Part shown: piece after piece, positions 1-8,147 of the stretch
Layout of the letters: each line of letters opens with the position of its first letter
How positions within the stretch are numbered: the stretch's first letter is position 1
NCBI RefSeq assembly: GCF_000016425.1
Contig: NC_009380.1
Coordinates: 930,001 to 994,000, forward strand
Length of the DNA: 64,000 nucleotides
Origin: Salinispora tropica CNB-440
GTDB lineage: Bacteria > Actinomycetota > Actinomycetes > Mycobacteriales > Micromonosporaceae
Reading direction: 5' to 3'
Made by a program: the position numbers and the translations under genes
The notes under the pieces: generated by a model
Databases searched by the model: none
Told to the model about the DNA's origin: nothing
What the model saw: the letters and a program-made list of their open reading frames with translations, nothing else

Positions 1-128
1 CGGCTGAGGGAAGCGGTAACGTGCTCTACCCGATGAAGGAGGCGCTGCGCGCTCGTGCCACGGTTGGCGAGGTCTGCGGCACGCTCCGTGAGGTCTGGGG
101 GATGTACCGCCCCTCTGACCGTTTCTGA
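1..128 (+). CDS. Acyl-CoA (methylmalonyl-CoA) mutase large subunit, C-terminal end (5' partial)
   Basis: The frame beginning at base 3 reads the last 41 residues of a protein ending in YRPSDRF and stops at 126-128. Visible segments GSGNVLYPMKEALRARATVG and EVCGTLREVW match the C-terminal end of the substrate-binding barrel of B12-dependent acyl-CoA mutases (methylmalonyl- or isobutyryl-CoA mutase large subunit type), which carry the cobalamin domain on a separate small chain. Such enzymes interconvert branched and linear CoA esters, feeding propionate and polyketide precursor metabolism. The gene starts outside the window, so the exact substrate class cannot be decided. Confidence 0.8.
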   Translation, partial: AEGSGNVLYPMKEALRARATVGEVCGTLREVWGMYRPSDRF

Positions 129-183
129 CCACGCCTCACCCCCTCGCCCCCTCACCGTCGCCCGCTGCCGCGCTCGCGGCTGC

Positions 184-217
184 TGCTCGTTGGTGCCCGC
201 TGCTCGTTGGTGCCCGC
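184..217. repeat. Two direct copies of a 17-bp unit
   Basis: TGCTCGTTGGTGCCCGC occurs at 184-200 and again at 201-217 without a gap. The second copy runs into the heptamer array that follows, so both probably arose by slippage. Confidence 0.9.
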
Positions 218-282
218 TGCCCGCTGCCCGCTGCCCGCTGCCCGCTGCCCGCTGTCCGCTGCCCGCTGTCCGCTGCCCGCTG
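211..282. repeat. Heptamer tandem repeat TGCCCGC, ten units
   Basis: Ten consecutive 7-bp units fill 211-280: six perfect TGCCCGC copies, then TGTCCGC, TGCCCGC, TGTCCGC, TGCCCGC, ended by TG. The heptamer is not a multiple of three and no convincing gene crosses it. It lies between the mutase stop and the amidohydrolase. Likely a slippage-prone microsatellite; whether copy number varies cannot be seen from one sequence. Confidence 0.9.
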
Positions 283-745
283 ACGGTCGCTGCTGCTCGC
301 GGGCTGGGTGGGGGTGTTCTGGTGCGTAGTGGGCGGCAACCGCGGGTAACCCGTTCGAGTGAAGTAGACGCACACGGTGTGCGGTCGGCTACCGGACGAA
401 CGTGTGAACGTCTGCGGGCCCGGTCGTCGAGTGTGGCTACCAGTTGTCGGAGTGCCCGCTTCCAGAACGGACTAATGCCACAATTCGGATGACGGGTCTC
501 GAGTGTCGAGAATAAATTCCGCTCGCGGGAGTCGGTTACGCGTTGTAGGAGGTGTGGGGCAGATGGCAGCGTTCAACCGCGATCTACCTGCTGTCCCGCC
601 GATGCACGGGCGCCCCGAGCAGGGCGTACGTGACGCAGAGCGCCCCGATCGCTACCAGAACGAGGTTGCGCAGCGTCACCGTCGGAGGTCTAGGCTATCG
701 GCGGTTCCTGAAGATTCATCCATTCCTAGTGATCGAGAATTCGAC
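283..745. other. Gene-poor intergenic stretch before the amidohydrolase
   Basis: No convincing gene. A strong ribosome-binding-site-like AGGAGGTG at 547-554 precedes an ATG at 563 that is in frame with the amidohydrolase, and TAGGCT at 691-696 resembles a -10 box. Codons between about 690 and 745 have low third-position GC, unlike the amidohydrolase body, so the upstream extension is judged mostly non-coding. Confidence 0.5.
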
Positions 746-2005
746 GTGACGAGTGCGTTGACGCTGCCAAGTAGTGGCCAGCTGGCGTCGTCCTGGACGG
801 AGGCGCCTGCCGGCTCCCAGCCCCTACCCCTCAACCTGGACCAACTCCTTGCGCTCCGGGTGTCGGGCCTGATCGCCACCCGCCGGCAGATTCACTCGCA
901 TCCGGAGCTCTCCGGCGAGGAGTTCGAGACGGCCGCCCTGATCGCCCGGGAGTTGACCCAGGCCGGGTTGCGACCCCGGCTGCTCCCCAAGGGCAACGGA
1001 GTCATCTGCGACATCGACGGACGCCCGGACGGCCCAGTGATCGCGCTCCGGGCCGACATCGACGCGCTGCCGTTGACCGACTCCAAGGACGTACCCTTCC
1101 GCTCCACCGTTGACGGGGTCTGTCACGCCTGCGGCCACGACGTGCACACCGCGGTCATGCTCGGCGTGGGAATGCTCCTCGCCCGCCTCGCCGAAGCGGG
1201 TGAACTGCCCGGCCGGGTGCGCCTGATCTTCCAGCCGGCCGAGGAGATCCTGCCCTGCGGGTCGCTCGAGGTGATCGAGGCCGGCGGTCTCGACGAGGTG
1301 GTGCAGATATTTGCGCTGCACTGCGATCCGAACCTGCCGGTCGGTGAGGTTGGCCTCCGGGTCGGTCCGATCACCGCTGCCGCCGACAACGTCACCGTTC
1401 GGTTGACCGGCCCGGGCGGGCACACCGCCCGCCCGCACCTCACCGTCGACCTGGTTGACGCCCTCGGCCGGCTGATCACCGAGGTGCCGGCCCTGGTCGC
1501 CCGGCGAGTGCCGGCCAACAGTGGACTACTGCTGGTGTTCGGCCACGCCTCGGCCGGCACCCGCTACAACGTCATCCCGTCGGAGGCCGGCGCCTCCGGG
1601 ACGCTGCGCGTGATGGATCGGGACACCTGGGCGATGGCCCCCAAGGTCGTCGCCCAGGTGGTGCAGGACGTGATCGCCCCCACCGGTGCCACCGTGGATC
1701 TGGACTATCAGCGCGGCCGACCGCCGGTCAGTAACGACCCTCAGGCCATCCAGGTCCTCGCCGCCGCCACCACCGCCGCGCTCGGGCCGGCAGGCATCGC
1801 GGAGACCCCGCAGAGCATGGGGGGCGAGGACTTCTCCTGGTATCTGGAGTACGTCCCCGGCGCCCTGGCCCGACTCGGTGTCGGCCGCTCCGGCCCGAAC
1901 GTCGACCTCCACCGCGCGTCATTCGACCCGGACGAGCGGGCCATCCCGGTCGGCGTTCGGCTCCTGGTGCAGACCGCGCTCCAGGCGCTCGCGGCTGCCG
2001 GCTGA
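746..2005 (+). CDS. M20-family amidohydrolase/peptidase
   Basis: Predicted 419-residue metal-dependent hydrolase of the M20 amidohydrolase group, enzymes that cleave N-acyl amino acids or small amide conjugates with a two-metal centre. Diagnostic pieces: ADIDALPL, the metal-binding HACGHDVH, FQPAEE with the catalytic Glu, and GGEDFSWYL near the C-terminus; the middle part corresponds to the dimerisation domain. GTG at 746 is chosen because codon usage becomes typical there. ATG 563, which has a good ribosome-binding site, would add 61 basic, low-complexity residues and remains an alternative. The substrate cannot be told from sequence. Confidence 0.85.
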   Translation: MTSALTLPSSGQLASSWTEAPAGSQPLPLNLDQLLALRVSGLIATRRQIHSHPELSGEEFETAALIARELTQAGLRPRLLPKGNGVICDIDGRPDGPVIALRADIDALPLTDSKDVPFRSTVDGVCHACGHDVHTAVMLGVGMLLARLAEAGELPGRVRLIFQPAEEILPCGSLEVIEAGGLDEVVQIFALHCDPNLPVGEVGLRVGPITAAADNVTVRLTGPGGHTARPHLTVDLVDALGRLITEVPALVARRVPANSGLLLVFGHASAGTRYNVIPSEAGASGTLRVMDRDTWAMAPKVVAQVVQDVIAPTGATVDLDYQRGRPPVSNDPQAIQVLAAATTAALGPAGIAETPQSMGGEDFSWYLEYVPGALARLGVGRSGPNVDLHRASFDPDERAIPVGVRLLVQTALQALAAAG

Positions 2006-2165
2006 CAGCGGGCGGAGCGGCCCCCGCCGCGGCCGGGCCGGCATCGACTCCCAGCCCCGGGACGACTCGGACGGCAGGGACGATCGGTCAGTCGGGACGC
2101 GATACGGCGTGCCTTCCGGCAGACTGCGCTGAGGAGGTCACGTTTCGATTCTCGAGGAGTCACGA

Positions 2166-2795
2166 ATGCGCCTGACCAAGTACGCGCACTCCTGCATACG
2201 GGTGGAGGACGAGGGCGGGGTGCTGGTCGTGGACCCTGGGGTCTACAGCGAGCGCGCCGCGTTGGACGAGGTGGACGCTGTGCTGATCACCCACGAGCAC
2301 CCGGACCACGTGGACGTGGCGGCCCTGACCGAGCAGCACGACCGGGAGCCGTTCGTCCTGTACGGGCCGCCGTCGCTGGCGGCTGCGCTGGATGGCCTGG
2401 TCACCGCGTTCGTCCCGGTGGAGGCGGGGGCGGAGTTCACCGCAGCCGGGGTCGCGGTCCGCGCCTACGGCGGCCGACACGCCGTGATCCACCCCGACCT
2501 ACCGGTGGTGGAGAACCTGGCGTATCTCATCGACGACGTGGTATTTCATCCCGGCGATTCCTTCGTCGTGCCGCAGGACGTGCCGGTCGACACGCTGTTC
2601 CTGCCGATCCACGCGCCCTGGGCAAAGTTCTCCGAGTCGCTGGACTTCCTCCGTGCCGTCGCACCACGTCGGGCGTACGCGCTGCACGACGGGTTGCTCA
2701 ACGACCGCGGCCTGGACGTGCTCCACAACAACTTCGCCCGCCTCTCCGATGTGGACTATCGGCGGCTCGTACCGGGCACCCTGATCGACGCCTGA
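2166..2795 (+). CDS. MBL-fold (UlaG-like) metal-dependent hydrolase
   Basis: A 209-residue single-domain protein with the metallo-beta-lactamase signature THEHPDHVD near residue 43 and a later GGRHAVIHP segment, typical of the short UlaG-like branch. Such proteins are soluble metal-dependent hydrolases, often of phosphoesters or lactones; the substrate here is unknown. ATG 2166 is preceded by GAGGAG about 5 nt upstream. Only five bases separate its stop from the next gene, so the two are probably co-transcribed and translationally coupled. Confidence 0.85.
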   Translation: MRLTKYAHSCIRVEDEGGVLVVDPGVYSERAALDEVDAVLITHEHPDHVDVAALTEQHDREPFVLYGPPSLAAALDGLVTAFVPVEAGAEFTAAGVAVRAYGGRHAVIHPDLPVVENLAYLIDDVVFHPGDSFVVPQDVPVDTLFLPIHAPWAKFSESLDFLRAVAPRRAYALHDGLLNDRGLDVLHNNFARLSDVDYRRLVPGTLIDA

Positions 2796-2800
2796 GCCGC

Positions 2801-3727
2801 ATGTCTGGTCCGGCCCGAGAGCTGGTACGGCAGCTCTATCGCACGCCGCCCGACCGGTTTGTGGCCGCCCGGGACGAGGCGGTGGCCGAGGCGCGGCGGA
2901 ATGGCGACGCACCTGGCGCGCGGGAGATCGCCCGGCTTCGTCGCCCCACGGTCGCGGCGTGGCTGGTGAACCTGCTCGCGTTGGAGCGACCAGAGCTCGT
3001 CGCCGACCTGGGGCAACTCGCGGAGTCACTCCGGTCGGCCCAGCGTGAGCTTCGCGGCGCGCGACTGCGGGAGCTCTCCACCCAACGGCGGGCCGTGGTC
3101 GGCGCGCTGCTCGCGGAGGTCCGCAGTCTGGCGACCGGGGTGCCCGGCGCTCCGCCGGCTGGCAAGCTTCCGCTCGGTGAGGTGGAGGCGACGCTCAACG
3201 CCGCGCTCTCCGACGCCGAGGTCGCCGAGCAGGTGCGCTCGGGCCGGCTGCTCCGGGCCGCCAGCTACGCCGGCTTCGGCGAGGTGCCTCGGCCGCAGCT
3301 GCGCCTGGTCACCGACGACGAGTCGGAGCCCCCGTCCCGGATGCCGGGAAGCGACCGGTCAGCGCCCCGGGCCCGACAGGCGGAGTGGGCCGCGCGCGCC
3401 GAGCGGGAGCGGCGACGCCGAGCGTTGGCGACGGAGTTGGTGAAGGCGCGTACTGATCAGGAACGGGCTGAGGCGGAGCTGGCCGGTGCCGCGGACGCCG
3501 AGCAGGGCGGGGTGGATGACCTCGCCGCGATCGAGACGGAACTCGCCGAGTTGGAGCGGCAACGGGCCGTCGCCGAAGAGGAACTGAGCCGGGCGAAGTC
3601 GGTGCGGCGGGCGGCTGAACGGGCGGTCACCGTCGCTCGGCGTCGGACCGGCGAGGTCGAGGCCGCGGTCGAGGCGTTCGCCGAGGAGGAGGGGGAGGCC
3701 GACTCACGCGGGTCGGCCGGCACCTGA
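2801..3727 (+). CDS. Conserved actinobacterial protein with Ala/Arg/Glu-rich coiled coil
   Basis: A 308-residue protein of unknown function. The N-terminal third is a compact helical region (AREIARLRRPTVAAWLVNLL). From about residue 195 to 295 it is dominated by Ala, Arg and Glu in heptad-like patterns (for example ELAELERQRAVAEEELSRAK), predicting a long coiled coil. No signal peptide or membrane segment. It follows the MBL hydrolase by 5 nt with no separate ribosome-binding site, suggesting coupling. No function is assigned. Confidence 0.75.
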   Translation: MSGPARELVRQLYRTPPDRFVAARDEAVAEARRNGDAPGAREIARLRRPTVAAWLVNLLALERPELVADLGQLAESLRSAQRELRGARLRELSTQRRAVVGALLAEVRSLATGVPGAPPAGKLPLGEVEATLNAALSDAEVAEQVRSGRLLRAASYAGFGEVPRPQLRLVTDDESEPPSRMPGSDRSAPRARQAEWAARAERERRRRALATELVKARTDQERAEAELAGAADAEQGGVDDLAAIETELAELERQRAVAEEELSRAKSVRRAAERAVTVARRRTGEVEAAVEAFAEEEGEADSRGSAGT

Positions 3728-3826
3728 ATGTGTGATTGACGACGCACGGCGGGGCCGGCTCGTTGCCCGATCGGGGGCGATAGCAGACTGGGGTCCGTGC
3801 GACATGCCCCGACAGACTGCCGCCCG

Positions 3827-4282
3827 TCAGGCCGACGCGGTGCCGGTGGGGCGGGAGCGCAGTCCTGTGACGTAGTCGTCCGGCGCGCCCGCCTTCTCGG
3901 CGGCGTTGGCGATCTCCGAGAGGTACCACGAGGTCGGCAGGCCGCCCTCGTAACCGTCGAAGACGTAGATCCACGCCGTCACGTCGCCGGCCAGGGCCGA
4001 CACCCGCAGGTGGAGTTTCTGGTAGGTGCCGGAGGTCACGCCCTCGATCTCGTCGAGCTGCGCCGCGTCGTACGGGTGGATGTCGTAGACCGCCACGAAG
4101 ACGCGATCGCCGGGAGACTCCACCACGGTGCTGACCGCGCCCTCCCAGCCGATCACGCCTTCACCGGCGAAGGTGAGCCGCCAGCCTTCGAGCCAGCCGG
4201 TGCCCACCATCGGCGAATGCGGACAGTAGGCGCGCATCCGGGCAGGGTCGAGGTTTGAGCCGTAGGCGGCGTAATGACGCAC
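3827..4282 (-). CDS. Gamma-glutamylcyclotransferase/AIG2-like protein
   Basis: A 151-residue protein opening with HYAAYGSNLD, the YGSN substrate loop of the gamma-glutamylcyclotransferase fold, and carrying LDEIEGVTSGTY with the expected catalytic Glu. Family members release 5-oxoproline from gamma-glutamyl amines or dipeptides. The GTG start at 4282 is supported by a leaderless arrangement: a -10-like TATCGT ends 7 nt upstream on the minus strand. Transcribed divergently from the LpdA-like gene. Confidence 0.85.
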   Translation of the reverse strand: MRHYAAYGSNLDPARMRAYCPHSPMVGTGWLEGWRLTFAGEGVIGWEGAVSTVVESPGDRVFVAVYDIHPYDAAQLDEIEGVTSGTYQKLHLRVSALAGDVTAWIYVFDGYEGGLPTSWYLSEIANAAEKAGAPDDYVTGLRSRPTGTASA

Positions 4283-4289
4283 GACGATG

Positions 4290-4295
4290 ACGATA
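4290..4295 (-). promoter_or_regulatory. -10 box of a leaderless promoter (cyclotransferase)
   Basis: Minus-strand TATCGT, 7 nt before GTG 4282, fits the TAnnnT pattern of leaderless actinobacterial transcripts. Confidence 0.5.
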
Positions 4296-4388
4296 GCCCG
4301 GCCGGCGGGTAGGGGAGAATACGACGGTGCGTGTCGGATGCGTTCGGGAGAAGAAAGTCACTGTGAGCATGGACGGGGAGTGAGCGTT

Positions 4389-5792
4389 GTGAGCCGGATC
4401 GTGATCATCGGCGGGGGGCCGGCCGGTTACGAGGCGGCGCTGGTCGCCGCCCAGCTGGACGCCGATGTCACCGTGGTGGAGGCAGACGGTGCCGGCGGCG
4501 CCTGTGTGCTCTCCGACTGTGTGCCATCGAAGACGTTCATCGCCAGCTCACAGGTGGTGACCGGGTATCGGGACACGGAGGAGTTCGGGGTTCACTCGGA
4601 CGGGCTGGAGGCGGTCACCGTTGACGCCCCGGCGGTGCACACACGGGTCAAGCGGCTCGCACTCGCGCAGTCTGCCGACATTCACGCCAAGTTGGTCAAG
4701 GCCGGGGTGACGTTCGTCGCCGGCAGTGCCCGACTCGGTGAGGACACGCTCGGTCACACCCACCGGGTGATCGTCACCCCGACGGACGGCGGCGCGGAGT
4801 ACCGGATCGACGCCGCCACCGTCCTGATCGCCACCGGGGCGACTCCGCGCCAACTCCCCACCGCGATCCCGGATGGCGAGCGCATCCTCACCTGGCGGCA
4901 GGTGTATGACCTCCACGAGCTGCCCCGGCACCTGGTCGTGGTCGGCTCCGGCGTCACCGGCGCCGAGTTCGCGAGCGCCTACCTGGCGATGGGGATCGAG
5001 GTCACCCTCGTCTCCAGCCGGGACCGGGTGATGCCGCACGAGGACGCCGACGCGGCGATGGCGATCGAGCGGGTGTTTCGCAGCCGGGGGATGAGCATCC
5101 TGAACAACTCTCGGGCCAACGCCGTTCGCCGGATCACCGACGGCGTCGAGGTCGAGCTCTCCGACGGGCGCCGGGTGCACGGTTCGCACGCGTTGATCGC
5201 GGTGGGCTCCATTCCCAACACCGCCGAACTGGGGCTGGCCGAGTACGGCGTCGGGCTGGCCCGGGGTGGGTACGTCGCGGTCGACCGGGTGTCCCGGACC
5301 AACGTGCCCGGCATCTACGCGGCCGGGGACTGCACCGGGATGCTGCCGTTGGCCAGCGTGGCCGCGATGCAGGGCCGGATCGCGATGTGGCACGCGCTCG
5401 GCGAGGCGGTTCGTCCGCTGCGGCTGCGTACGGTCGCGGCGAACGTCTTCACCGATCCGGAACTGGCCACGGTCGGTGTCTCCCAGGACGAGGTGGACGC
5501 GGGGAAGGTCCCGGCCCGGCAGGTCATGCTGCCGCTCGCCGGCAACGCCCGGGCGAAGATGGACGAGGTCCCCGATGGCTTCGTCAAACTCTTCTGCCGG
5601 CCCGCCAGCGGACAGGTGATCGGTGGCGTGGTGGTCGCTCCGAAGGCCAGCGAGCTGATCCTGCCGATCACGATGGCGGTGGAGAATCATCTGACAGTCA
5701 ACGAGCTGGCTCAGACCATCACCATCTACCCCTCGCTCTCCGGCTCCGTCACCGAGGCCGCCCGACAGTTGATGCTGCACGAGCCGGAGTGA
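4389..5792 (+). CDS. lpdA: LpdA-like NAD(P)H quinone dehydrogenase (FAD flavoprotein)
   Basis: About 467 residues with the pyridine nucleotide-disulfide oxidoreductase plan: FAD motif GGGPAGYEAA at the N-terminus, NAD(P) motif VVGSGVTGAEFA in the middle, a second FAD motif GIYAAGDCTG, and a C-terminal dimerisation domain. GGACVLSDCVPSK keeps a C-x4-C pair. The C-terminal His-Pro pair of lipoamide dehydrogenases is replaced by IYPSLSGSVTE, as in the mycobacterial LpdA quinone-reductase group, so classical lipoamide oxidation is unlikely. GTG 4389 lies 8 nt after GGGGAG; GTG 4380 is the alternative. Confidence 0.85.
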   Translation: MSRIVIIGGGPAGYEAALVAAQLDADVTVVEADGAGGACVLSDCVPSKTFIASSQVVTGYRDTEEFGVHSDGLEAVTVDAPAVHTRVKRLALAQSADIHAKLVKAGVTFVAGSARLGEDTLGHTHRVIVTPTDGGAEYRIDAATVLIATGATPRQLPTAIPDGERILTWRQVYDLHELPRHLVVVGSGVTGAEFASAYLAMGIEVTLVSSRDRVMPHEDADAAMAIERVFRSRGMSILNNSRANAVRRITDGVEVELSDGRRVHGSHALIAVGSIPNTAELGLAEYGVGLARGGYVAVDRVSRTNVPGIYAAGDCTGMLPLASVAAMQGRIAMWHALGEAVRPLRLRTVAANVFTDPELATVGVSQDEVDAGKVPARQVMLPLAGNARAKMDEVPDGFVKLFCRPASGQVIGGVVVAPKASELILPITMAVENHLTVNELAQTITIYPSLSGSVTEAARQLMLHEPE

Positions 5793-6187
5793 CCAGGTCC
5801 GCATCCAAGGCATGGTTTGCCCCCTTTTGTTATCTGGTGCTTACGCGGTTCTTCGTCACGGCTTCCAGATCGAGGACCCGCCCAAGTGCCACACCCTGCG
5901 CTCTCCGTGTGGGCAGCACCAGCGACAGTTCCACCGCACGCCGTCCAGCAGGCACTACGGCAACCATGCGCTCAAGTGGGCGGCACGCAAAGGACGACGA
6001 CCAGGACGGAGGGCCGTCTGAAGCAATCTGCGGCGCGACATGCGAAACGTTCTCTTGCGCCACCAACGCGGACGTGACCTGGGCGTGCATCGCGGATCGG
6101 GTGCTGCCGTCACATCGCCCCTATCGCTATGCGGAGCGGCCCATCCGGGGAGGCACGCCACCGTGGCGGCTATGCGATGATCAGCTG
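5793..6187. other. Intergenic stretch without supported gene
   Basis: About 395 bases between the flavoprotein and the lipoprotein. Short open frames exist on both strands but have no ribosome-binding site, no recognisable domain and mixed codon usage. It may be the remains of a decayed gene; nothing specific can be supported. Confidence 0.4.
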
Positions 6188-6799
6188 ATGCTGAAATCGG
6201 CAGTTCGGCTGTGGGTCGCCGCGCTCACGTCTACCCTCGCACTCACCGCCTGTGCCAGCGGTCCCAGCGTGGCGGTGGCCGATCCGACACTCTCCACCTA
6301 CCAACTGGTCCACGATCTGTGCGCCAAACTCGACCCCACGCACCTGACAGAACTCGGAAGCGGCGAACCGGCAGTACGGAACTGGCCGGACAGGCCAGAT
6401 TCTCCCTCGAAGAAGTGCTCGCTCAGCGCGGTCACCCGGGGGGCCCGTGCCTCCATGTACACAGTCCAGGTCACCACGGGCTTACTCGAATCGGCCGACC
6501 AGGGGCCGGATGAGCCGTGGGCCTGGCCGGGGCCTGATGCAAGGGGTGTCTGGCGAGACGTTCCAGAGTTGGAGGGATCGGCGCGAGTATGGCTCACGCC
6601 AATCGACGATCTAACTGATCCACCGCCACCCTTCACCGGACCGACACAGGCCAGGACCACCGAGCTACGCGCCTACCACGACAACGTGTTCATTTGGTTG
6701 CGGATCATGTTTACCGCGGAACACGTGCCGGATGACTCGACCACCGAGGCCGTCGCGGTGGCATACGCGCACCAGACTCTGGCCCTCATGCGCTCCTAA
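6188..6799 (+). CDS. Putative secreted lipoprotein of unknown function
   Basis: A 203-residue protein starting MLKSAVRLWVAALTSTLALT and then a lipobox whose Cys (in LTACAS) is near residue 19, so it is probably diacylated and anchored outside the cytoplasmic membrane. The mature part has two further Cys (VHDLCAKL, SKKCSL) that could form a disulfide, typical of small actinobacterial sensor-like or DUF3558-like lipoproteins; family membership is a guess. It stands alone, with gene-poor DNA on both sides. Confidence 0.7.
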   Translation: MLKSAVRLWVAALTSTLALTACASGPSVAVADPTLSTYQLVHDLCAKLDPTHLTELGSGEPAVRNWPDRPDSPSKKCSLSAVTRGARASMYTVQVTTGLLESADQGPDEPWAWPGPDARGVWRDVPELEGSARVWLTPIDDLTDPPPPFTGPTQARTTELRAYHDNVFIWLRIMFTAEHVPDDSTTEAVAVAYAHQTLALMRS

Positions 6800-7384
6800 C
6801 TAGGCCCTACCGCGGTGGGGTGCTCATCATTCAGCTGCCGCCTCGGAGGGTTTGTCGGGAGGCGACGAATGAAAGATCGACAATCTACCATTCCGTGGTA
6901 GGGGAGTGGGCCGCGCCAGTTAATCGGAGAAAGGGAAGGGTCTGCGTCGGGTGGATTACTCCGACGCAGGCCATACTCTTTATGAGTAGCTACTGCTGTT
7001 TACCTTAACCATCTTGCCGACGGCTATACTTGTAAGGATCTTCTGCTGGTAGCACGCATTGTGATCCCACTCCGTATAGTGGTTAAGTATCCTTGATTGC
7101 CTGCCAAGCTATTTTGAGGTTGATCGCGGCTGCACCGCAAATCCGTATTGCAATGGTCCTCACTACGGGTGCCCGCAGTCTCGCGGAAAAATCAACGGAT
7201 ATGGCTGACCTGCGGAGACGTAGGAGTCGATGATTATCACAGTGATGCTCTCCACTGCGTTCACGGCGGATTTGTCCGGTGAGCGTAGTGGAGGACGCCG
7301 CCGATCCTGTCGCGTGCCGATGCCGGCATCGCCTGGGCGGTTAATGTGTTGCGTCGGTCGAAAGGGGCGGCAAGGATCGTCGAC
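6800..7384. other. Low-GC gene-free segment
   Basis: No supportable gene in about 585 bases. Direct counting of 6961-7140 gives 88 G+C in 180 (49%), far below the surrounding coding DNA. It contains a 9-bp stem hairpin (6942-6969), an 8-bp inverted repeat CTTAACCA (7004-7011) / TGGTTAAG (7080-7087), and a -10-like TATACT at 7025-7030. The composition suggests foreign or non-coding functional DNA. Confidence 0.55.
6942..6969 (+). terminator. Hairpin, possible terminator or RNA structure
   Basis: CTGCGTCGG (6942-6950) and CCGACGCAG (6961-6969) form a perfect 9-bp stem with a 10-nt loop, followed by a moderately pyrimidine-rich tail. It is 143 bases after the lipoprotein stop, so it may end that transcript; a true U-run is absent. 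Confidence 0.45.
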
Positions 7385-7882
7385 ATGCCGCAGGTGGAGA
7401 TCGAGATTCGGCCCTACACCAACGACGACTGGGATGCGATCGCGCGCATTCACGACGCCGCGCGACGTGACGAGTTACGCGGATCTGCCGGGCTCGAGGC
7501 TTTCCTGACCCTTGCGCAGACCGCCGAGGAAGAAGGGCTTTTCGACGGGCATCTATGGGTGGCGGAGGTCGGTGGCAGCGTAGCCGGCTTCGTCGCACTC
7601 GACGACGACGAAGTAACCTGGCTGTACGTCGACCCGCAACGCTACCGGCAGGGAATCGGCAGGGCGCTGCTGGGTCACGCGGTCGCCGCCGCCGGGCCCC
7701 GGGTCGAGGTCACCGTGCTCGACGGTAACCCGGCCGCCGAGGCGCTCTACGCCAGCGAGGGGTTCACCGTCACGCAGACCCGGACCGGCCCGCTGGTCGG
7801 CAACGAGGCGTTCACTGCCACGGGTCACATCATGCACCTCGACAAGTCCGACGGGAGTCGCCCCTTGGTCCTGGGCACTTGA
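7385..7882 (+). CDS. GNAT-family N-acetyltransferase
   Basis: About 165 residues with the GNAT core: IEIRPYTNDDWDAIARIHDA at the N-terminus, central strands GSVAGFVAL and VTWLYVDP, the acetyl-CoA loop QRYRQGIGRALL (R/Q-x-x-G-x-G/A type), and NPAAEALYASEGF towards the end. It transfers an acetyl group from acetyl-CoA to an unknown amine. ATG 7385 has AAGGA 8 nt upstream. It stands between the low-GC segment and an insertion-sequence remnant, consistent with an accessory location. Confidence 0.8.
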   Translation: MPQVEIEIRPYTNDDWDAIARIHDAARRDELRGSAGLEAFLTLAQTAEEEGLFDGHLWVAEVGGSVAGFVALDDDEVTWLYVDPQRYRQGIGRALLGHAVAAAGPRVEVTVLDGNPAAEALYASEGFTVTQTRTGPLVGNEAFTATGHIMHLDKSDGSRPLVLGT

Positions 7883-7902
7883 GCCTTGGATCGTGATGGT
7901 CC

Positions 7903-7912
7903 GGGGGGGGGG
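7903..7912. repeat. Run of ten G
   Basis: A G10 homopolymer just after the GNAT stop and before the transposase remnant. Slippage-prone; it may mark a rearrangement scar or be a sequencing-length ambiguity. Confidence 0.8.
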
Positions 7913-7932
7913 ATCAGGGTTCCTGACAGGCG

Positions 7933-8022
7933 GTGAACAAGCACTACCCCGCTGCGTTCAAGGCCGACGCGGTCGCGTTGTATCGGTCTCGGCCGGGGGC
8001 GACGATCGCACAGATCGCTGAC
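7933..8022 (+). pseudogene. IS3-family transposase OrfA, N-terminal remnant
   Basis: Thirty residues (MNKHYPAAFKADAVALYRSR, then PGATIAQIAD) match the start of IS3-type OrfA proteins, the HTH-containing half of the transposase. After about 8022 the expected continuation of the HTH is lost and the frame runs into unrelated residues. No OrfB, DDE domain or terminal inverted repeats are visible nearby. This is a decayed fragment, indicating past mobile-element activity beside the XRE locus. Confidence 0.7.
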
Positions 8023-8115
8023 GTGAGTTCCGATGTTCTTGAGAGGCGAATACGCGACAGATCGTTTACACGACCCTGCCAGTCGACTAGGCATTCCACT
8101 GAGGGGTATCGTTGT

Positions 8116-8130
8116 GGTACATCGTGTACC
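8116..8130. promoter_or_regulatory. Palindromic operator GGTAC-N5-GTACC upstream of the XRE gene
   Basis: GGTACATCGTGTACC is an inverted repeat with 6-bp arms (GGTACA/TGTACC) 17 bases before the XRE start codon. A site of the same form occurs after the gene at 9373-9387, suggesting binding by the encoded regulator. Confidence 0.65.
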
Positions 8131-8147
8131 CAGCACGGAGGTGCCCT

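Noticed and set aside
211..282. CRISPR-like array
   Set aside because: Units are contiguous 7-mers without spacers; a microsatellite.
503..745. N-terminal extension of the M20 amidohydrolase
   Set aside because: 81 extra residues are basic and low-complexity with poor third-position GC near the junction. Kept as an alternative only for ATG 563 because of its good ribosome-binding site.
5812..6021. 69-codon frame between the flavoprotein and the lipoprotein
   Set aside because: No ribosome-binding site, no motif, Cys/Arg/His-rich composition typical of chance frames.
6820..7008. 62-codon frame in the low-GC segment
   Set aside because: Overlaps the perfect hairpin at 6942-6969 and has no initiation signal or recognisable sequence.
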